Positions 35,392-44,839 of a stretch of 64,000 nucleotides of DNA are shown piece by piece. The notes below the pieces were generated by a model. The model did not search any database and was not told the DNA's origin. It saw nothing but the letters and a program-made list of their open reading frames with translations. The position numbers and the translations under genes are program-made. Every line of letters begins with the position of its first letter. Position 1 is the stretch's first letter. The stretch lies in contig NZ_BAABJZ010000006.1 in NCBI RefSeq assembly GCF_039543565.1, positions 269,674 through 333,673 on the forward strand, in the 5' to 3' direction. This DNA is from Ferrimonas pelagia. GTDB taxonomy: Bacteria; Pseudomonadota; Gammaproteobacteria; Enterobacterales; Shewanellaceae.

Positions 35392-37224
35392 TTAGAGCTG
35401 TATCCGCTCCGATCCCCATTGCGCCACCTGCTGCTCCAATATATCCAGGGGTAATGGGCCGTTGGCCAGGACGGCGTCGTGAAACCCTTTGAGCTCGAAC
35501 TTCTCTCCCATTCGCTCCTGCGCAATCGAGCGTAATTCCAATAGCTTGAGCATCCCGATTTTATAAGCCGTCGCTTGGCCTGGCATGACGATATAGCGTT
35601 CAATGGCTTTTACTACGTCGCCTTGGGCGTTGGGGGTGTTGCTTGCCAGATAGTCGATGGCCTGTTGACGGGTCCAGCGCCGATCATGCAGTCCGGTGTC
35701 AACAACCAGGCGACAGGCCCGCCAAAGCTCCATCGCCAATCGGCCAAAGTCACTGTAGGGATCTTGATAAAAGCCGAGCTCTTTGGGCAGGTATTCAGAG
35801 TACAGGCCCCAGCCTTCGATATAGGCGGTATAGCGGCCGAAACGACGGAACTTGGGTAGGCTCTCCAATTCTTGGGCGATGGCGATCTGCATATGGTGAC
35901 CTGGGATCCCTTCATGGAAGGCCAGCGCTTCCAATTGGTAGCTCGGCATTTGCGCCATATCGTATAGGTTGGCATAGTAGGTGCCGGGGCGACTGCCGTC
36001 AGGCGCGGGCTGTTGGTAAAACGCTTTTCCCGCCGAGCGCTCGCGGAACGCCTCAACCGGTTTCACCAAGAGATCGGCCTTGGGTTGCAGCCTAAACACT
36101 TCATCCAGTCGATCTTTCATGGCGCCGATGGTGGCGTTGGCCTGCTGAATGTAAGCCTGTTTGCCCGCCTCATCATTGGTGAAGTAGAACTGGGGATCGG
36201 TACGCATAAAGGCAAAGAAGTCTTGGAGCTCCCCGTCAAATTCCACCTGCCGCATGATGGCGCGCATCTCATTGTGGATCCGAGCCACCTCGTCCAGGCC
36301 CAATTGGTGGATCTGCTTGGCGCTGAGCTCCGTGGTGGTGGTGCGTTTGAGCTTCATCGCATAGTAAGCCTCGCCGTCAGGCAGCTTCCATACCCCATCG
36401 TGCTCGTCGGCGTGCTGCTGTGCGCTTTGAAGGTAGGCGATAAGCTTGCGATAGCCGCGTAAGAAAGGTTGCGAGAGGGCACTCTCAAGCTCGGCTAGCA
36501 GCCGCTGTTGCTCCTTGTCTTCAAGCTGAGCGGAGGCCAGTTTGGCTTTAAAATCCGCGAGCAGGGCGCTGTCTTGGCCGGACTCAAAGGGCGCGCCTTG
36601 GATGATGTTCTGGCTGTCGTTAATGGTGTGGGCAAACACAAACTTAGGCGGCATGATCCCGCGGCGCTCTTGTGCGCTCATCAGGGTGATCAGCTGGTCA
36701 AACCGACGTTCGACCGCACGAACCCGGCTGATGTAGGCCTCAGCATCGGTCACGTTGCTGATCTGGTGTTGATTGATGAGAAACGCTGGAGTGCCCGATT
36801 GCAGGCCAAACATCTGATTGACTGGGTAGGTGTGGTGACGCCAGCGATGATCGTCGATCGCCTCTTGCAGCTTCTTCTCCAAGAGCTGATAGCTCAGTCG
36901 GGTTTGCGGATCCAGCTTGTCGGGATCGATCTGACGGAGCAGCTGCAGGTGGCGTTGAGTACGCGCCAGCGCCTGTGCATCGGCTTGCTCGCCGATCTCG
37001 TTCCATTTGTCTTGATCCTGTTTGATCCCTAAATAGCTTTGGGATTCGGGTGATGCCATCACGTTTTCCATAAAGATGGTCTCAAACAGGGCATTGGCCT
37101 TGGCGGAGCTGGACTGTTGTTCTTGTGCTGGCTCTGCGGCCAGAGGAGCGGCTGCGGTCACGTTGGTCGTGAAGCCCAAGGCGAGGGACAGGGATAGAGC
37201 TAGGATTGAGCGGTAGGGTTTCAC
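35392..37224 (-). CDS. DUF885 family secreted metal-dependent protein
   Basis: 610 residues with a signal peptide (VKPYRSILALSLSLALGFTT..TAA) and the family's H-E-x-x-x-G-H-H motif ('ALAFHEGIPGHHMQIAI', near residue 435) followed by 'YIEGWGLYSEYLPKELGFY', which suggests a zinc peptidase-like fold. The start is a GTG at 37224 with AAGGAG six bases before it; the frame stays open to 37398 without a signal at its start. Substrates are unknown for the family. It is monocistronic by its flanking terminator and the 246-bp gap to hemW. Confidence 0.88.
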   Translation of the reverse strand: MKPYRSILALSLSLALGFTTNVTAAAPLAAEPAQEQQSSSAKANALFETIFMENVMASPESQSYLGIKQDQDKWNEIGEQADAQALARTQRHLQLLRQIDPDKLDPQTRLSYQLLEKKLQEAIDDHRWRHHTYPVNQMFGLQSGTPAFLINQHQISNVTDAEAYISRVRAVERRFDQLITLMSAQERRGIMPPKFVFAHTINDSQNIIQGAPFESGQDSALLADFKAKLASAQLEDKEQQRLLAELESALSQPFLRGYRKLIAYLQSAQQHADEHDGVWKLPDGEAYYAMKLKRTTTTELSAKQIHQLGLDEVARIHNEMRAIMRQVEFDGELQDFFAFMRTDPQFYFTNDEAGKQAYIQQANATIGAMKDRLDEVFRLQPKADLLVKPVEAFRERSAGKAFYQQPAPDGSRPGTYYANLYDMAQMPSYQLEALAFHEGIPGHHMQIAIAQELESLPKFRRFGRYTAYIEGWGLYSEYLPKELGFYQDPYSDFGRLAMELWRACRLVVDTGLHDRRWTRQQAIDYLASNTPNAQGDVVKAIERYIVMPGQATAYKIGMLKLLELRSIAQERMGEKFELKGFHDAVLANGPLPLDILEQQVAQWGSERIQL

Positions 37225-37376
37225 GGTGCACTCCTTGCAGTGAACGAATGATAAGGCTCGAATGGACGCCAGTTTGTCACAAGTACGCAACGAGGGCAGA
37301 AGCAAACTGTTAGCAGATCTTACTTCGGGTGGGAGGGCTGAAGCGGCGTGGTTTGGTATGGATGACGCGCCGCACT

Positions 37377-37405
37377 GACGGCCGTGCGAAGTGCACACGG
37401 CCGTC
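37377..37405. terminator. hairpin between hemW and the DUF885 gene
   Basis: A perfect 10-bp GC-rich stem (GACGGCCGTG / CACGGCCGTC) with a 9-base loop and no T tract. It is a possible end signal for the rdgB-hemW transcript. Confidence 0.45.
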
Positions 37406-37470
37406 GGATCATCGCGCCAAGGGCGACTCCCCTATCGGCACGTTTGGCGCTGATAGCGCGGGGGCCCATC

Positions 37471-38613
37471 TTAGTCCGGCAGAAACTGGCCGAGCAGTTC
37501 GTTGAGGTAGCGATGACCCAAGTCCGTCAATTGCATCTGCTGGGGATCAACGCGGATCAGCTGACGTTGCAAGGCCCAGTCCAGCGGGCGCTTGACCTCT
37601 TGTGACGTTAACTGGGTGCGTTGCGATAGCTCCGCCAGTGGCATCGGCTCCATCAGGCGTAAGCGATTCATGTAGTACTCCAGCGCCTGGTCCTCTTTCT
37701 CCACTAGGTGTTGGCTGTCCATTGGGTTTCGGCCCGGCTCCAGATAGCCTTTCGGGTGGCGCACCTTAACCGTGCGCAGCAGGCTGTTATCGCGTTGGGT
37801 CACCTTACCGTGGGCGCCACACCCGATGCCTAGGTAGTCGCCAAAACGCCAGTAGTTGAGGTTGTGTTCACACTGGTAGCCGGGTTGAGCCCAGGCGGAG
37901 ATCTCATACTGGCGATAGCCGGCGGCTTCGAGCATTGCTTTGCCCTGCTCGAAGATCGCCCACTGAGTGTCTTCGTCCGGCAGCTTGGGCGGCTTTGAGG
38001 CGAACTGGGTGTTGGGCTCGATGGTGAGCTGGTACCAGGACAGGTGCGGTGGCGCCAGTGCGATCGCTTGGGCCAGATCATACAGGGCGTCGTCCACGCT
38101 CTGGCCGGGCAGGGTGTGCATCAGATCCAGATTAAAGCGCTCAAATCCCGCCTTGCGTGCCTCGGTGGCGGCGCGGCGCGCCTCGTCTGCACCGTGGATC
38201 CGGCCTAATAGATTGAGCTTGTCCTGCTGAAAGCTCTGCACCCCAACCGAGAGGCGGTTGACCCCAGCTTCACGGTAGGGCTGGAATCGGTCCGCTTCCA
38301 GCGTGCCCGGGTTGGCTTCCATGGTGACTTCGCAGCCCGGTTGCAGCGGCAGGCGCGCGTGGACGCCGTCGAGCAGGGTTTTGATCCCATCTGGCGAGAT
38401 CAAAGATGGGGTGCCACCGCCGATAAAGATGCTGCGCAGGGTTCGGCCAGCAGCCAACGGCAGATCCTGTTCCAGATCGGCCAGCAAGGCCGCGATGTAC
38501 TCCGCCTCTGGGATCACGCCCTTGCGGGCGTGGGAGTTGAAGTCGCAATAGGGACATTTCTGCTCACACCAAGGGATGTGGATGTAGAGCGACAGCGGTG
38601 GCAACTGAGTCAC
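37471..38613 (-). CDS. hemW: radical SAM haem chaperone HemW
   Basis: 380 residues. The radical-SAM cluster motif C-x3-C-x2-C is 'CEQKCPYCDFNSH' near residue 16, with the HemW extra Phe rather than a fourth Cys as in HemN. It also contains 'GGGTPSLI' and 'EANPGT', and ends with a winged-helix-like domain ('LTDLGHRYLNELLGQFLPD'). HemW is reported to deliver haem to respiratory enzymes and is often mis-named coproporphyrinogen III oxidase. It starts immediately after the rdgB stop, so they are co-transcribed. Confidence 0.95.
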   Translation of the reverse strand: MTQLPPLSLYIHIPWCEQKCPYCDFNSHARKGVIPEAEYIAALLADLEQDLPLAAGRTLRSIFIGGGTPSLISPDGIKTLLDGVHARLPLQPGCEVTMEANPGTLEADRFQPYREAGVNRLSVGVQSFQQDKLNLLGRIHGADEARRAATEARKAGFERFNLDLMHTLPGQSVDDALYDLAQAIALAPPHLSWYQLTIEPNTQFASKPPKLPDEDTQWAIFEQGKAMLEAAGYRQYEISAWAQPGYQCEHNLNYWRFGDYLGIGCGAHGKVTQRDNSLLRTVKVRHPKGYLEPGRNPMDSQHLVEKEDQALEYYMNRLRLMEPMPLAELSQRTQLTSQEVKRPLDWALQRQLIRVDPQQMQLTDLGHRYLNELLGQFLPD

Positions 38614-39219
38614 TTAGAGGATCCCTTTGGCTTTCAGGCCATCCAGCAGCAAGGCCATCGCTTTGCCACGGTGGCTGGCGGCGTTCTTTTCGTCGCTGGT
38701 CAGCTCGGCGGCGCTGCGGCTGTCACCGGCAACTTGGAACACGGGATCATAGCCGTGGCCTTCGACGCCGCGAGGCTGTTCGGTAATGCTGCCTTCCCAG
38801 CTGGCCTGAGCGATGACCGGGGACGGATCGTCAGCGTGGCGCATGTAGACCAAGACACATTGAAAGCGAGCGCTGCGCTGGGTTTTGCCATCCATCTCCA
38901 CCAGCAGTTTTTGCCAATTGGCTTCGGCGCTGGCGCCTTCGCCAGCATAGCGGGCGGAGTAGATCCCTGGGCGACCGTTGAGGGCATCCACTTCGATGCC
39001 GGAATCATCGGCTACCGCGGGCAGGCCGGTGATCTGCGCCGCATGACGGGCCTTGATGATGGCGTTTTCAATAAAGGTGGTGCCATCTTCACTGACATCG
39101 CCCACATTGAATTGGGACTGAGGCACAACCTCCAGCGGGTAGTCAGCCAGTAACTGGGCAAACTCTTTCACTTTTCCGGCGTTACCGGTGGCCAGAACAA
39201 GGCGTTGGGTGGCGGTCAT
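38614..39219 (-). CDS. rdgB: XTP/dITP diphosphatase RdgB
   Basis: 201 residues of the Ham1 family, which clears non-canonical purine nucleotides (ITP, XTP). Motifs: 'VLATGNAGKVKEF', 'TFIENAIIKARHAA', 'AVADDSGIEVDALNGRPG', 'SARYAGEGAS' and 'GYDPVF'. AGGAGCCG precedes the ATG. It lies directly ahead of hemW, the usual order. Confidence 0.97.
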   Translation of the reverse strand: MTATQRLVLATGNAGKVKEFAQLLADYPLEVVPQSQFNVGDVSEDGTTFIENAIIKARHAAQITGLPAVADDSGIEVDALNGRPGIYSARYAGEGASAEANWQKLLVEMDGKTQRSARFQCVLVYMRHADDPSPVIAQASWEGSITEQPRGVEGHGYDPVFQVAGDSRSAAELTSDEKNAASHRGKAMALLLDGLKAKGIL

Positions 39220-39321
39220 GGACGGCTCCTTAGGTGGGGGAGCGTGCAGCCGCTCCCCTGAAATTCAGGGCGCCGATCTTACCTAAGCCTGCGGTCGATG
39301 AACAGGGATCTTACCCAGGCA

Positions 39322-39762
39322 TCAATCGACGTAAAACTTCTGCTCGAATCTCAGTTTGGTGTTGAGATCGGAGCCGTTGCTCAGCTCTATGTTGAAGGTA
39401 AAGGTCTCTTCATTGCTGTGCGATAACTCAGCGATGTAGTAGATGGCGTCCCCTTCACGGATCTCTTTAAACTCCAGCGTTTTACTGCTACCGAGGAGAT
39501 TTCTGGCGGTGCCGGAGATCGCCACTGGGACCGCGTGGGTCTCGTCGGTAGGCTGGCTGGTGTCGATCACCGAAACATTCACTAACCCGGTATAGCGGCT
39601 TCGGGTAATGCCGTAGTTCTTGGCGATCTGTGGGGTGAGGAAGGTGCTGCCAAACGAAACGTAATGGATGGCGTAATCGCCAACCTGAAGTTTTTGCTCG
39701 GCACTGGCGGGCGCCAGCAGGAACAGGCTGGCGATGAGTAGCGACATAAGGGCTCGAAACAT
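39322..39762 (-). CDS. DUF4426 periplasmic protein
   Basis: 146 residues with a signal peptide (MFRALMSLLIASLFLLAPASA) and the conserved start 'QKLQVGDYAIHYVSFGSTFL'. The family occurs in gammaproteobacteria between yggU and rdgB, as here. Function unknown; exported to the periplasm. AGGAGA precedes the ATG. Confidence 0.9.
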   Translation of the reverse strand: MFRALMSLLIASLFLLAPASAEQKLQVGDYAIHYVSFGSTFLTPQIAKNYGITRSRYTGLVNVSVIDTSQPTDETHAVPVAISGTARNLLGSSKTLEFKEIREGDAIYYIAELSHSNEETFTFNIELSNGSDLNTKLRFEQKFYVD

Positions 39763-39887
39763 GGGGTTCTCCTGTTTTTACCCTGCCAGGATGGGCGGTC
39801 GCGAATGTGGCTGCATTGGCGCCGCCCGGACGATCGGCCGGGTACGTTGCCCAGATCAGAAACTATAGACCCTGGATCGGCCGGTTA

Positions 39888-40187
39888 TCATTCACCGGCC
39901 AGTATTTGCGCCACGGCGGACGGGATCTGTCTGGGCTGCTCTATCCGTAGTTGTTTGTGTCGGCCCAGCTCGCCTTTGACGATCTGGATCTGGCCTTTGG
40001 CCACTTTAAATTGCTTTGACAGGTACTTAACCAAATGGCTATTGGCCTTGCCATCCACCGGCGGGGCGGTGATGGCGACCTTCAACTCCTCCCCATGCAA
40101 GCCGACAATGGCGTCGCGGCTGGCTTTGGGTTGGATGTAAAGACGAAGCAGCAGGGCATCGCCCTGCTGCGTCACGGCTTGACTCAC
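39888..40187 (-). CDS. yggU: YggU family protein (DUF167)
   Basis: 99 residues of the small alpha/beta DUF167 family ('LYIQPKASRDAIVGLHGEELK', 'APPVDGKANSHLVKYLSKQF'). Its start overlaps the yggT stop by four bases. Function unknown. Confidence 0.94.
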   Translation of the reverse strand: MSQAVTQQGDALLLRLYIQPKASRDAIVGLHGEELKVAITAPPVDGKANSHLVKYLSKQFKVAKGQIQIVKGELGRHKQLRIEQPRQIPSAVAQILAGE

Positions 40188-40732
40188 ACCTGGGTCCAGA
40201 AGGGGATCAGATCGGCAAATAGGATATTGAGGAAGTTCATGCCGATCAGTACCACCAGCATGGAGAAATCCAGTCCACCCATGGGCGGCAGCACGCGGCG
40301 AATTGGGCTCAGCAGCGGTTCGGTCAGCTGATGCAGTACTGCTTCAACCGGGTTGTGCCCCTGAGAGACCCAGCTAAGGATGGCGCGGATCAGCAGCATC
40401 CAAAACAGCAGCAGGCCGGCTTCTTTGAGTACGGTGACCGCCGCCAATAGGGCGGTGAGGCCAGGGTTGATCTCGGCGCCGCGTAGCAAGAACAGGCTCA
40501 CCCAGCTGAAGATGGCGACCAGATAGGCCAGCACCAGGCTGGAGGTATCCAGTCGACCCATAGGAGGGAGCACCCGGCGCATCGGCGCAAGGATAGGGTG
40601 GGTTGCTTTGACGATAAATTGGCTGAAGGGGTTGTAAAAATCCGCTCGGGCGAACTGTAACCACAGGCGCAGCAAGACCACCATCAGGTAGAGCTTAAAG
40701 ACAGTGGTGATCAGAAAGGTAAGTGCGTTCAT
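40184..40732 (-). CDS. yggT: YggT family integral membrane protein
   Basis: 182 residues with two YGGT repeats, each a helix pair ending in a 'P(I/L)L(A/S)P(M/I)RRVLPPMG.LD' motif. It sits in the inner membrane. Family members have been linked to osmotic tolerance and, in plants and Gram-positives, to membrane organisation. It is part of the yggS-proC-yggT-yggU operon. Confidence 0.95.
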   Translation of the reverse strand: MNALTFLITTVFKLYLMVVLLRLWLQFARADFYNPFSQFIVKATHPILAPMRRVLPPMGRLDTSSLVLAYLVAIFSWVSLFLLRGAEINPGLTALLAAVTVLKEAGLLLFWMLLIRAILSWVSQGHNPVEAVLHQLTEPLLSPIRRVLPPMGGLDFSMLVVLIGMNFLNILFADLIPFWTQV

Positions 40733-40750
40733 AGAGATCTCGAGTCCGTG

Positions 40751-41578
40751 TTAAAACTGTTTAGCCATTTCCTGCGCGCGCTTTACCGCGGCATTCATGG
40801 CGTCGTCTACGCTCGCGCGCAGATCTTGTTGTTCAAAGGTTTCAATCGCCTTGGCGGTCGTGCCTCCCTTGGAGGTGACCTGAGTACGAAGCTCGGCCAG
40901 CGACCACTGTGGGTTTTGCTTGGCCATGGCGGCGGCGCCGATCGCCGCTTGCTGGATCATAGCGCGCGCATCCTCAGTTGTGACCCCCATTTTTACCGCC
41001 GCTTGTTGCATCGCTTCCATAAACAGGAAGAAATAGGCTGGGCTGCTGCCGGCGCAGGCAATAACTTGGTCGATATCCGATTCTTGTGCCAGCCAGATGA
41101 TCTCGCCGACGGCGGCCATCAGCTGACCGGCAAAGGCACGGTCTGCCTCCGCAACGCTGGCCTCTGCGTACAGTCCGGTCATGCCCAGCCCGAGCAGAGA
41201 CGGGGTATTGGGCATGGTGCGAACCAGGCTGATCGCTTGCTTGAGGTAGCGCTGCAAGCTGTCGCAGGTGACGCCAGCGGCGATGGACAGCACCAGCTTG
41301 CCGGACAGATCCAGCGCACTGAGCGGCTCGCACACCTGAGCCATTAGCTGCGGCTTCACCCCGAGGACGATGACATCCGCCTGTTGGCAAGCGAGCAGGT
41401 TGTCGTTGGTGCTTTGGATGGCAAAGTCGGCGGCAAGCGCATCGAGCTTGGGTTGACTGGGGTTGGCGGCGATGATCCGATCTGCCGGATAGCCGTTGCT
41501 CACCAGGCCGCTAATGATGCTGCGGGCCATGTTGCCAGCACCGATAAAGGCGATGCGACGTTGGGAATTGTCAGCCAC
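40751..41578 (-). CDS. proC: pyrroline-5-carboxylate reductase
   Basis: 275 residues. The last step of proline synthesis, NAD(P)H-dependent. It has a Rossmann start 'IAFIGAGNMARSIISGL' and the family signature near residues 225-245 ('LRTQVTSKGGTTAKAIETFE'). The start is taken as the GTG at 41578 (V-A-D-N-S), overlapping the yggS stop by eight bases; the longer frame is antisense-free but runs inside yggS. Context conserved with yggS and yggT. Confidence 0.96.
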   Translation of the reverse strand: MADNSQRRIAFIGAGNMARSIISGLVSNGYPADRIIAANPSQPKLDALAADFAIQSTNDNLLACQQADVIVLGVKPQLMAQVCEPLSALDLSGKLVLSIAAGVTCDSLQRYLKQAISLVRTMPNTPSLLGLGMTGLYAEASVAEADRAFAGQLMAAVGEIIWLAQESDIDQVIACAGSSPAYFFLFMEAMQQAAVKMGVTTEDARAMIQQAAIGAAAMAKQNPQWSLAELRTQVTSKGGTTAKAIETFEQQDLRASVDDAMNAAVKRAQEMAKQF

Positions 41579-42284
41579 GTTGGTTGGTTTCCTTGTTGAG
41601 GGGAGGACGGCGACCAAAGATGGCGGTGCCGATCCGGACAATGGTGCTGCCTTGTGCGATCGCCGCTTCCAGATCGCCGCTCATTCCCATCGACAGGGTG
41701 TCCATCGTGGGGTGCAGCGCCTTGAGCTGGTGTAGCAGGCTCTGCATCTGGGCAAAAGCGGCGCGCTGCTGGGCGGGATCGTCGCTGGCCTGGGGAATGG
41801 CCATCAGCCCGCGCAGCGTCAGGTTTGGCAGCTTGGCGATCTGCGCAGCCACTTCGGTGAGCTGTTCAGGCAGTACGCCGGATTTGCTCGCCTCGCGGGA
41901 GATGTTGATCTGCAGACAGACGTTCAGTGCGGGGAGCTCTGCCGGGCGCTGCTCACTCAGTCGTTGGGCGATCTTCAGTCGGTCGACGCTGTGGACCCAA
42001 TCGAAACGCTCGGCCACCGGCCGGGTCTTATTCGACTGAAGTGGGCCGATAAAGTGCCAGATCAGTGGCAGATCGCGAAGTTGCTCGATCTTCTCAACCG
42101 ACTCCTGCAGATAGTTCTCGCCAAAGTGGTTCAGTCCCGCCGCGTGCGCCTGACGGATCATCTCCGCCGGCTTGGTTTTACTGACGGCCAGCAGCAGGAT
42201 CTCGTCGGCCGACCGGTCCGCTTGGTGTGCGGCGTGGGCAATTCGGGCTTGGGCTTGTTTTACCCGCTCTGCTAAGGTGGTCAT
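41571..42284 (-). CDS. yggS: PLP homeostasis protein YggS
   Basis: 237 residues of the alanine-racemase-like single-domain family. The PLP lysine lies in 'LLAVSKTKPAEMI', and 'HFGENYLQES', 'WHFIGPLQSNK' and 'GMSGDLEAAI' are conserved. It buffers pyridoxal phosphate and affects amino-acid balance. It is divergent from pilT across 27 bp, so both promoters overlap. Confidence 0.96.
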   Translation of the reverse strand: MTTLAERVKQAQARIAHAAHQADRSADEILLLAVSKTKPAEMIRQAHAAGLNHFGENYLQESVEKIEQLRDLPLIWHFIGPLQSNKTRPVAERFDWVHSVDRLKIAQRLSEQRPAELPALNVCLQINISREASKSGVLPEQLTEVAAQIAKLPNLTLRGLMAIPQASDDPAQQRAAFAQMQSLLHQLKALHPTMDTLSMGMSGDLEAAIAQGSTIVRIGTAIFGRRPPLNKETNQRG

Positions 42285-42311
42285 AGATTCACAAGGGATT
42301 TGTAGGTTGAT

Positions 42312-43343
42312 ATGGAAATTACGGAATTACTTGCCTTTAGTGTAAAGCACAACGCGTCTGATCTGCACCTGTCTGCCGGGGTTCCGCCATTAATTCGTGT
42401 CGATGGCGAGGTTCGTAAGATAAATCTGCCTTCGATGGACCATAAAGAGGTCCATGCGCTGATCTACGACATTATGAACGACAAGCAGCGTAAGGATTAC
42501 GAAGAGCATCTGGAGATCGACTTCTCGTTTGAGGTGCCGGGCCTGGCCCGCTTTCGTGTGAACGCCTTTAATCAGAGTCGTGGCGCGGGCGCGGTATTTC
42601 GTACCATTCCCAGTAAGGTGTTGACGCTGGAGGAGCTCAATGCGCCGGATATCTTTCGGGATATCTCGGATTATCCTCGCGGCTTGATCCTGGTCACCGG
42701 GCCAACCGGCTCGGGTAAGAGTACGACGCTGGCGGCGATGGTGGATTACATCAATGCCAGTCGGCACGATCATATCCTCACCATCGAAGATCCCATCGAA
42801 TTTGTCCATGAGCCCAAGAACAGCCTGATCAACCAGCGCGAGGTGCATAAGGATACCCACAGCTTTGCGGCGGCCTTGCGCAGCGCGCTGCGGGAAGATC
42901 CGGACGTGATCTTGGTGGGGGAGTTGCGGGATCTGGAAACCATACGACTGGCGCTAACCGCGGCGGAAACCGGTCACCTGGTGTTTGGTACCCTGCACAC
43001 CACCTCGGCGGCGAAGACCATCGATCGGGTCGTGGATGTATTCCCAGCTGGCGAGAAGGACATGGTGCGAACCATGCTGTCGGAGTCGTTGCAGGCGGTG
43101 ATCTCTCAGACGTTGGTGAAGAAGGTCGGCGGTGGCCGGGTGGCGGGCCATGAGATCATGATCGGCACGCCGGCGATCCGTAACCTGATCCGCGAGGACA
43201 AGGTGGCGCAGATGTATTCCGCGATCCAGACCGGCATGGCGCACGGCATGCAGACGTTGGATCAGTCGCTGGATAACTTGATGAATAAGGGCTTGGTGAC
43301 GCGCCAGGATGCGCTGGCCAAGATGACCAAGAAGACCTTCTAA
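42312..43343 (+). CDS. pilT: type IV pilus retraction ATPase PilT
   Basis: 343 residues. The hexameric motor drives pilus retraction and twitching. Motifs: N-terminal 'HNASDLHLSAGVPPLIRVDG', Walker A 'GPTGSGKSTT' near residue 135, Asp box 'TIEDPIEFVH', Walker B-region 'DPDVILVGELRD', His box 'TGHLVFGTLHT', and C-terminal 'AIRNLIREDK' (the AIRNLIRE retraction motif). It forms an operon with pilU, 10 bp downstream. Confidence 0.98.
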   Translation: MEITELLAFSVKHNASDLHLSAGVPPLIRVDGEVRKINLPSMDHKEVHALIYDIMNDKQRKDYEEHLEIDFSFEVPGLARFRVNAFNQSRGAGAVFRTIPSKVLTLEELNAPDIFRDISDYPRGLILVTGPTGSGKSTTLAAMVDYINASRHDHILTIEDPIEFVHEPKNSLINQREVHKDTHSFAAALRSALREDPDVILVGELRDLETIRLALTAAETGHLVFGTLHTTSAAKTIDRVVDVFPAGEKDMVRTMLSESLQAVISQTLVKKVGGGRVAGHEIMIGTPAIRNLIREDKVAQMYSAIQTGMAHGMQTLDQSLDNLMNKGLVTRQDALAKMTKKTF

Positions 43344-43353
43344 GGATAGAGCC

Positions 43354-44481
43354 ATGAGTGAGACTCACGATATTCACGCCTTGTTGCGGCAGATGATCGA
43401 GCGCAAGGCCTCGGATCTGTTCATCACCGTCGGTTTTCCGCCCAGCGCTAAGATCGACGGTGAGCTGGTGAAGCTCAGCTTTGAGCCGTTGGAACGCGTC
43501 CAGGTCGATGCGCTGGTCGACAGCGTGATGAATGAGGATGTGCGCCAGCAGTTTGAAAGCCAGCGCGAGGCGAACTTTGGCTATTCCGGTGAAGAGGATC
43601 ATGCCCGCTTTCGGGTCTCGGCGTTTTGGCAAAGAGACAATCCCGGCATGGTGCTGCGCCTGATCCAGGCACGGATCCCCTCGATGGAGGAGCTGTTTCT
43701 GCCTGAGGTGATGAAGGAGATCTGCATGGCCAAGCGGGGCTTGGTGATCATGGTCGGGGCGACCGGTACCGGTAAGTCCACCTCGCTGGCGGCGATGGTG
43801 GGTCACCGCAACCGCAATCAGCGCGGCCATATCTTGACCATCGAAGATCCGATCGAGTTTGTGCATGAACACGATCAAAGCATCGTCACCCAGCGTGAGG
43901 TGGGATTGGATACCAACTCCTTTGACACTGCGCTGAAAAGCTCCTTGCGCCAGGCGCCGGACGTGATCCTTATCGGCGAGATCCGCTCACAGGAAACCAT
44001 GGAGTTTGCCCTCTCCTTCGCCGAAACCGGTCACCTGTGTATGGCCACCCTGCACGCCAATAACGCCAACCAGGCACTGGATCGGATCATGCACCTGGTG
44101 CCCAAAGAGAAACACGATCAGCTCAAATTTGACCTGTCGCTCAATCTTAAAGCGGTGATGGCACAGCAGTTGATCCCCCGTCGCGATGGCCATGGCCGCC
44201 GGGTGGCGATCGAGGTGCTGCTCAACACCCCGCGGGTGTCGGATATCATTGCTAATGGCGATCTGCATCTGCTGAAGGAGACCATGGCCAACAGCCGTGA
44301 GCAAGGCATGCAGACCTTCGATCAGGCGCTGTACGATCTGTACGATTCGGATCAGATCAGCTACGCCGATGCGTTACATCACGCCGACTCGCCCAATGAT
44401 CTGCGCTTGATGATCAAGCTCAAGCAGTCGAGCAATACCGGATCGGGTTATCTGGATGGGATCACTGTCGACTTGGACTAA
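43354..44481 (+). CDS. pilU: PilT-dependent accessory ATPase PilU
   Basis: 375 residues, paralogous to PilT, needed for full retraction force. Walker A reads 'GATGTGKSTS', with 'TIEDPIEFVHEHDQS', 'APDVILIGEIRSQETM' and 'TGHLCMATLHANNANQALDR'. The C-terminal extension beyond the AIRN-like region ('LMIKLKQSS.') distinguishes it from PilT. AAGGAT lies near its start. Confidence 0.97.
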   Translation: MSETHDIHALLRQMIERKASDLFITVGFPPSAKIDGELVKLSFEPLERVQVDALVDSVMNEDVRQQFESQREANFGYSGEEDHARFRVSAFWQRDNPGMVLRLIQARIPSMEELFLPEVMKEICMAKRGLVIMVGATGTGKSTSLAAMVGHRNRNQRGHILTIEDPIEFVHEHDQSIVTQREVGLDTNSFDTALKSSLRQAPDVILIGEIRSQETMEFALSFAETGHLCMATLHANNANQALDRIMHLVPKEKHDQLKFDLSLNLKAVMAQQLIPRRDGHGRRVAIEVLLNTPRVSDIIANGDLHLLKETMANSREQGMQTFDQALYDLYDSDQISYADALHHADSPNDLRLMIKLKQSSNTGSGYLDGITVDLD

Positions 44482-44503
44482 GCGGATACGACGCGCACGC
44501 TCT

Positions 44504-44526
44504 GGGCACCTCCGGGTGCCCTTTTT
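44504..44526 (+). terminator. terminator after pilTU
   Basis: GGGCACC-TCCG-GGTGCCC followed by TTTTTG. Confidence 0.92.
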
Positions 44527-44839
44527 GTTGCCTGCGTTTTCTAGGGGCAATGCGCCGGCACGACGGCCAGTGCGACGTGGGTTGAGCACTCATGATAAAC
44601 CGTCAGATTGAATCTAATTACACGGCATGTTGTTGCGAGGGATGGCGTTCGAGCAGAGGCCCGAACAGAGGATAGCGCTGCGGGTTATTTGTTCAGGGGC
44701 GTTTCACTTATTCTGTGATTGTGTGATGTGGCGCGGATAATTAATCAAACTTGGGTTCAATGAGGAATTTATTCGCTGCTTTGGGCTCCATCTAACGCAT
44801 AGAATGATCATATCAATCACTGATTAATTTTCTGTCACG
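44527..44839. other. tetR upstream region
   Basis: 313 bp without a gene. An AT-rich promoter-like stretch precedes the regulator, with TGATCATATCA (an 11-bp palindrome with a 3-base centre) at 44805-44815, a possible operator for autoregulation. Confidence 0.4.
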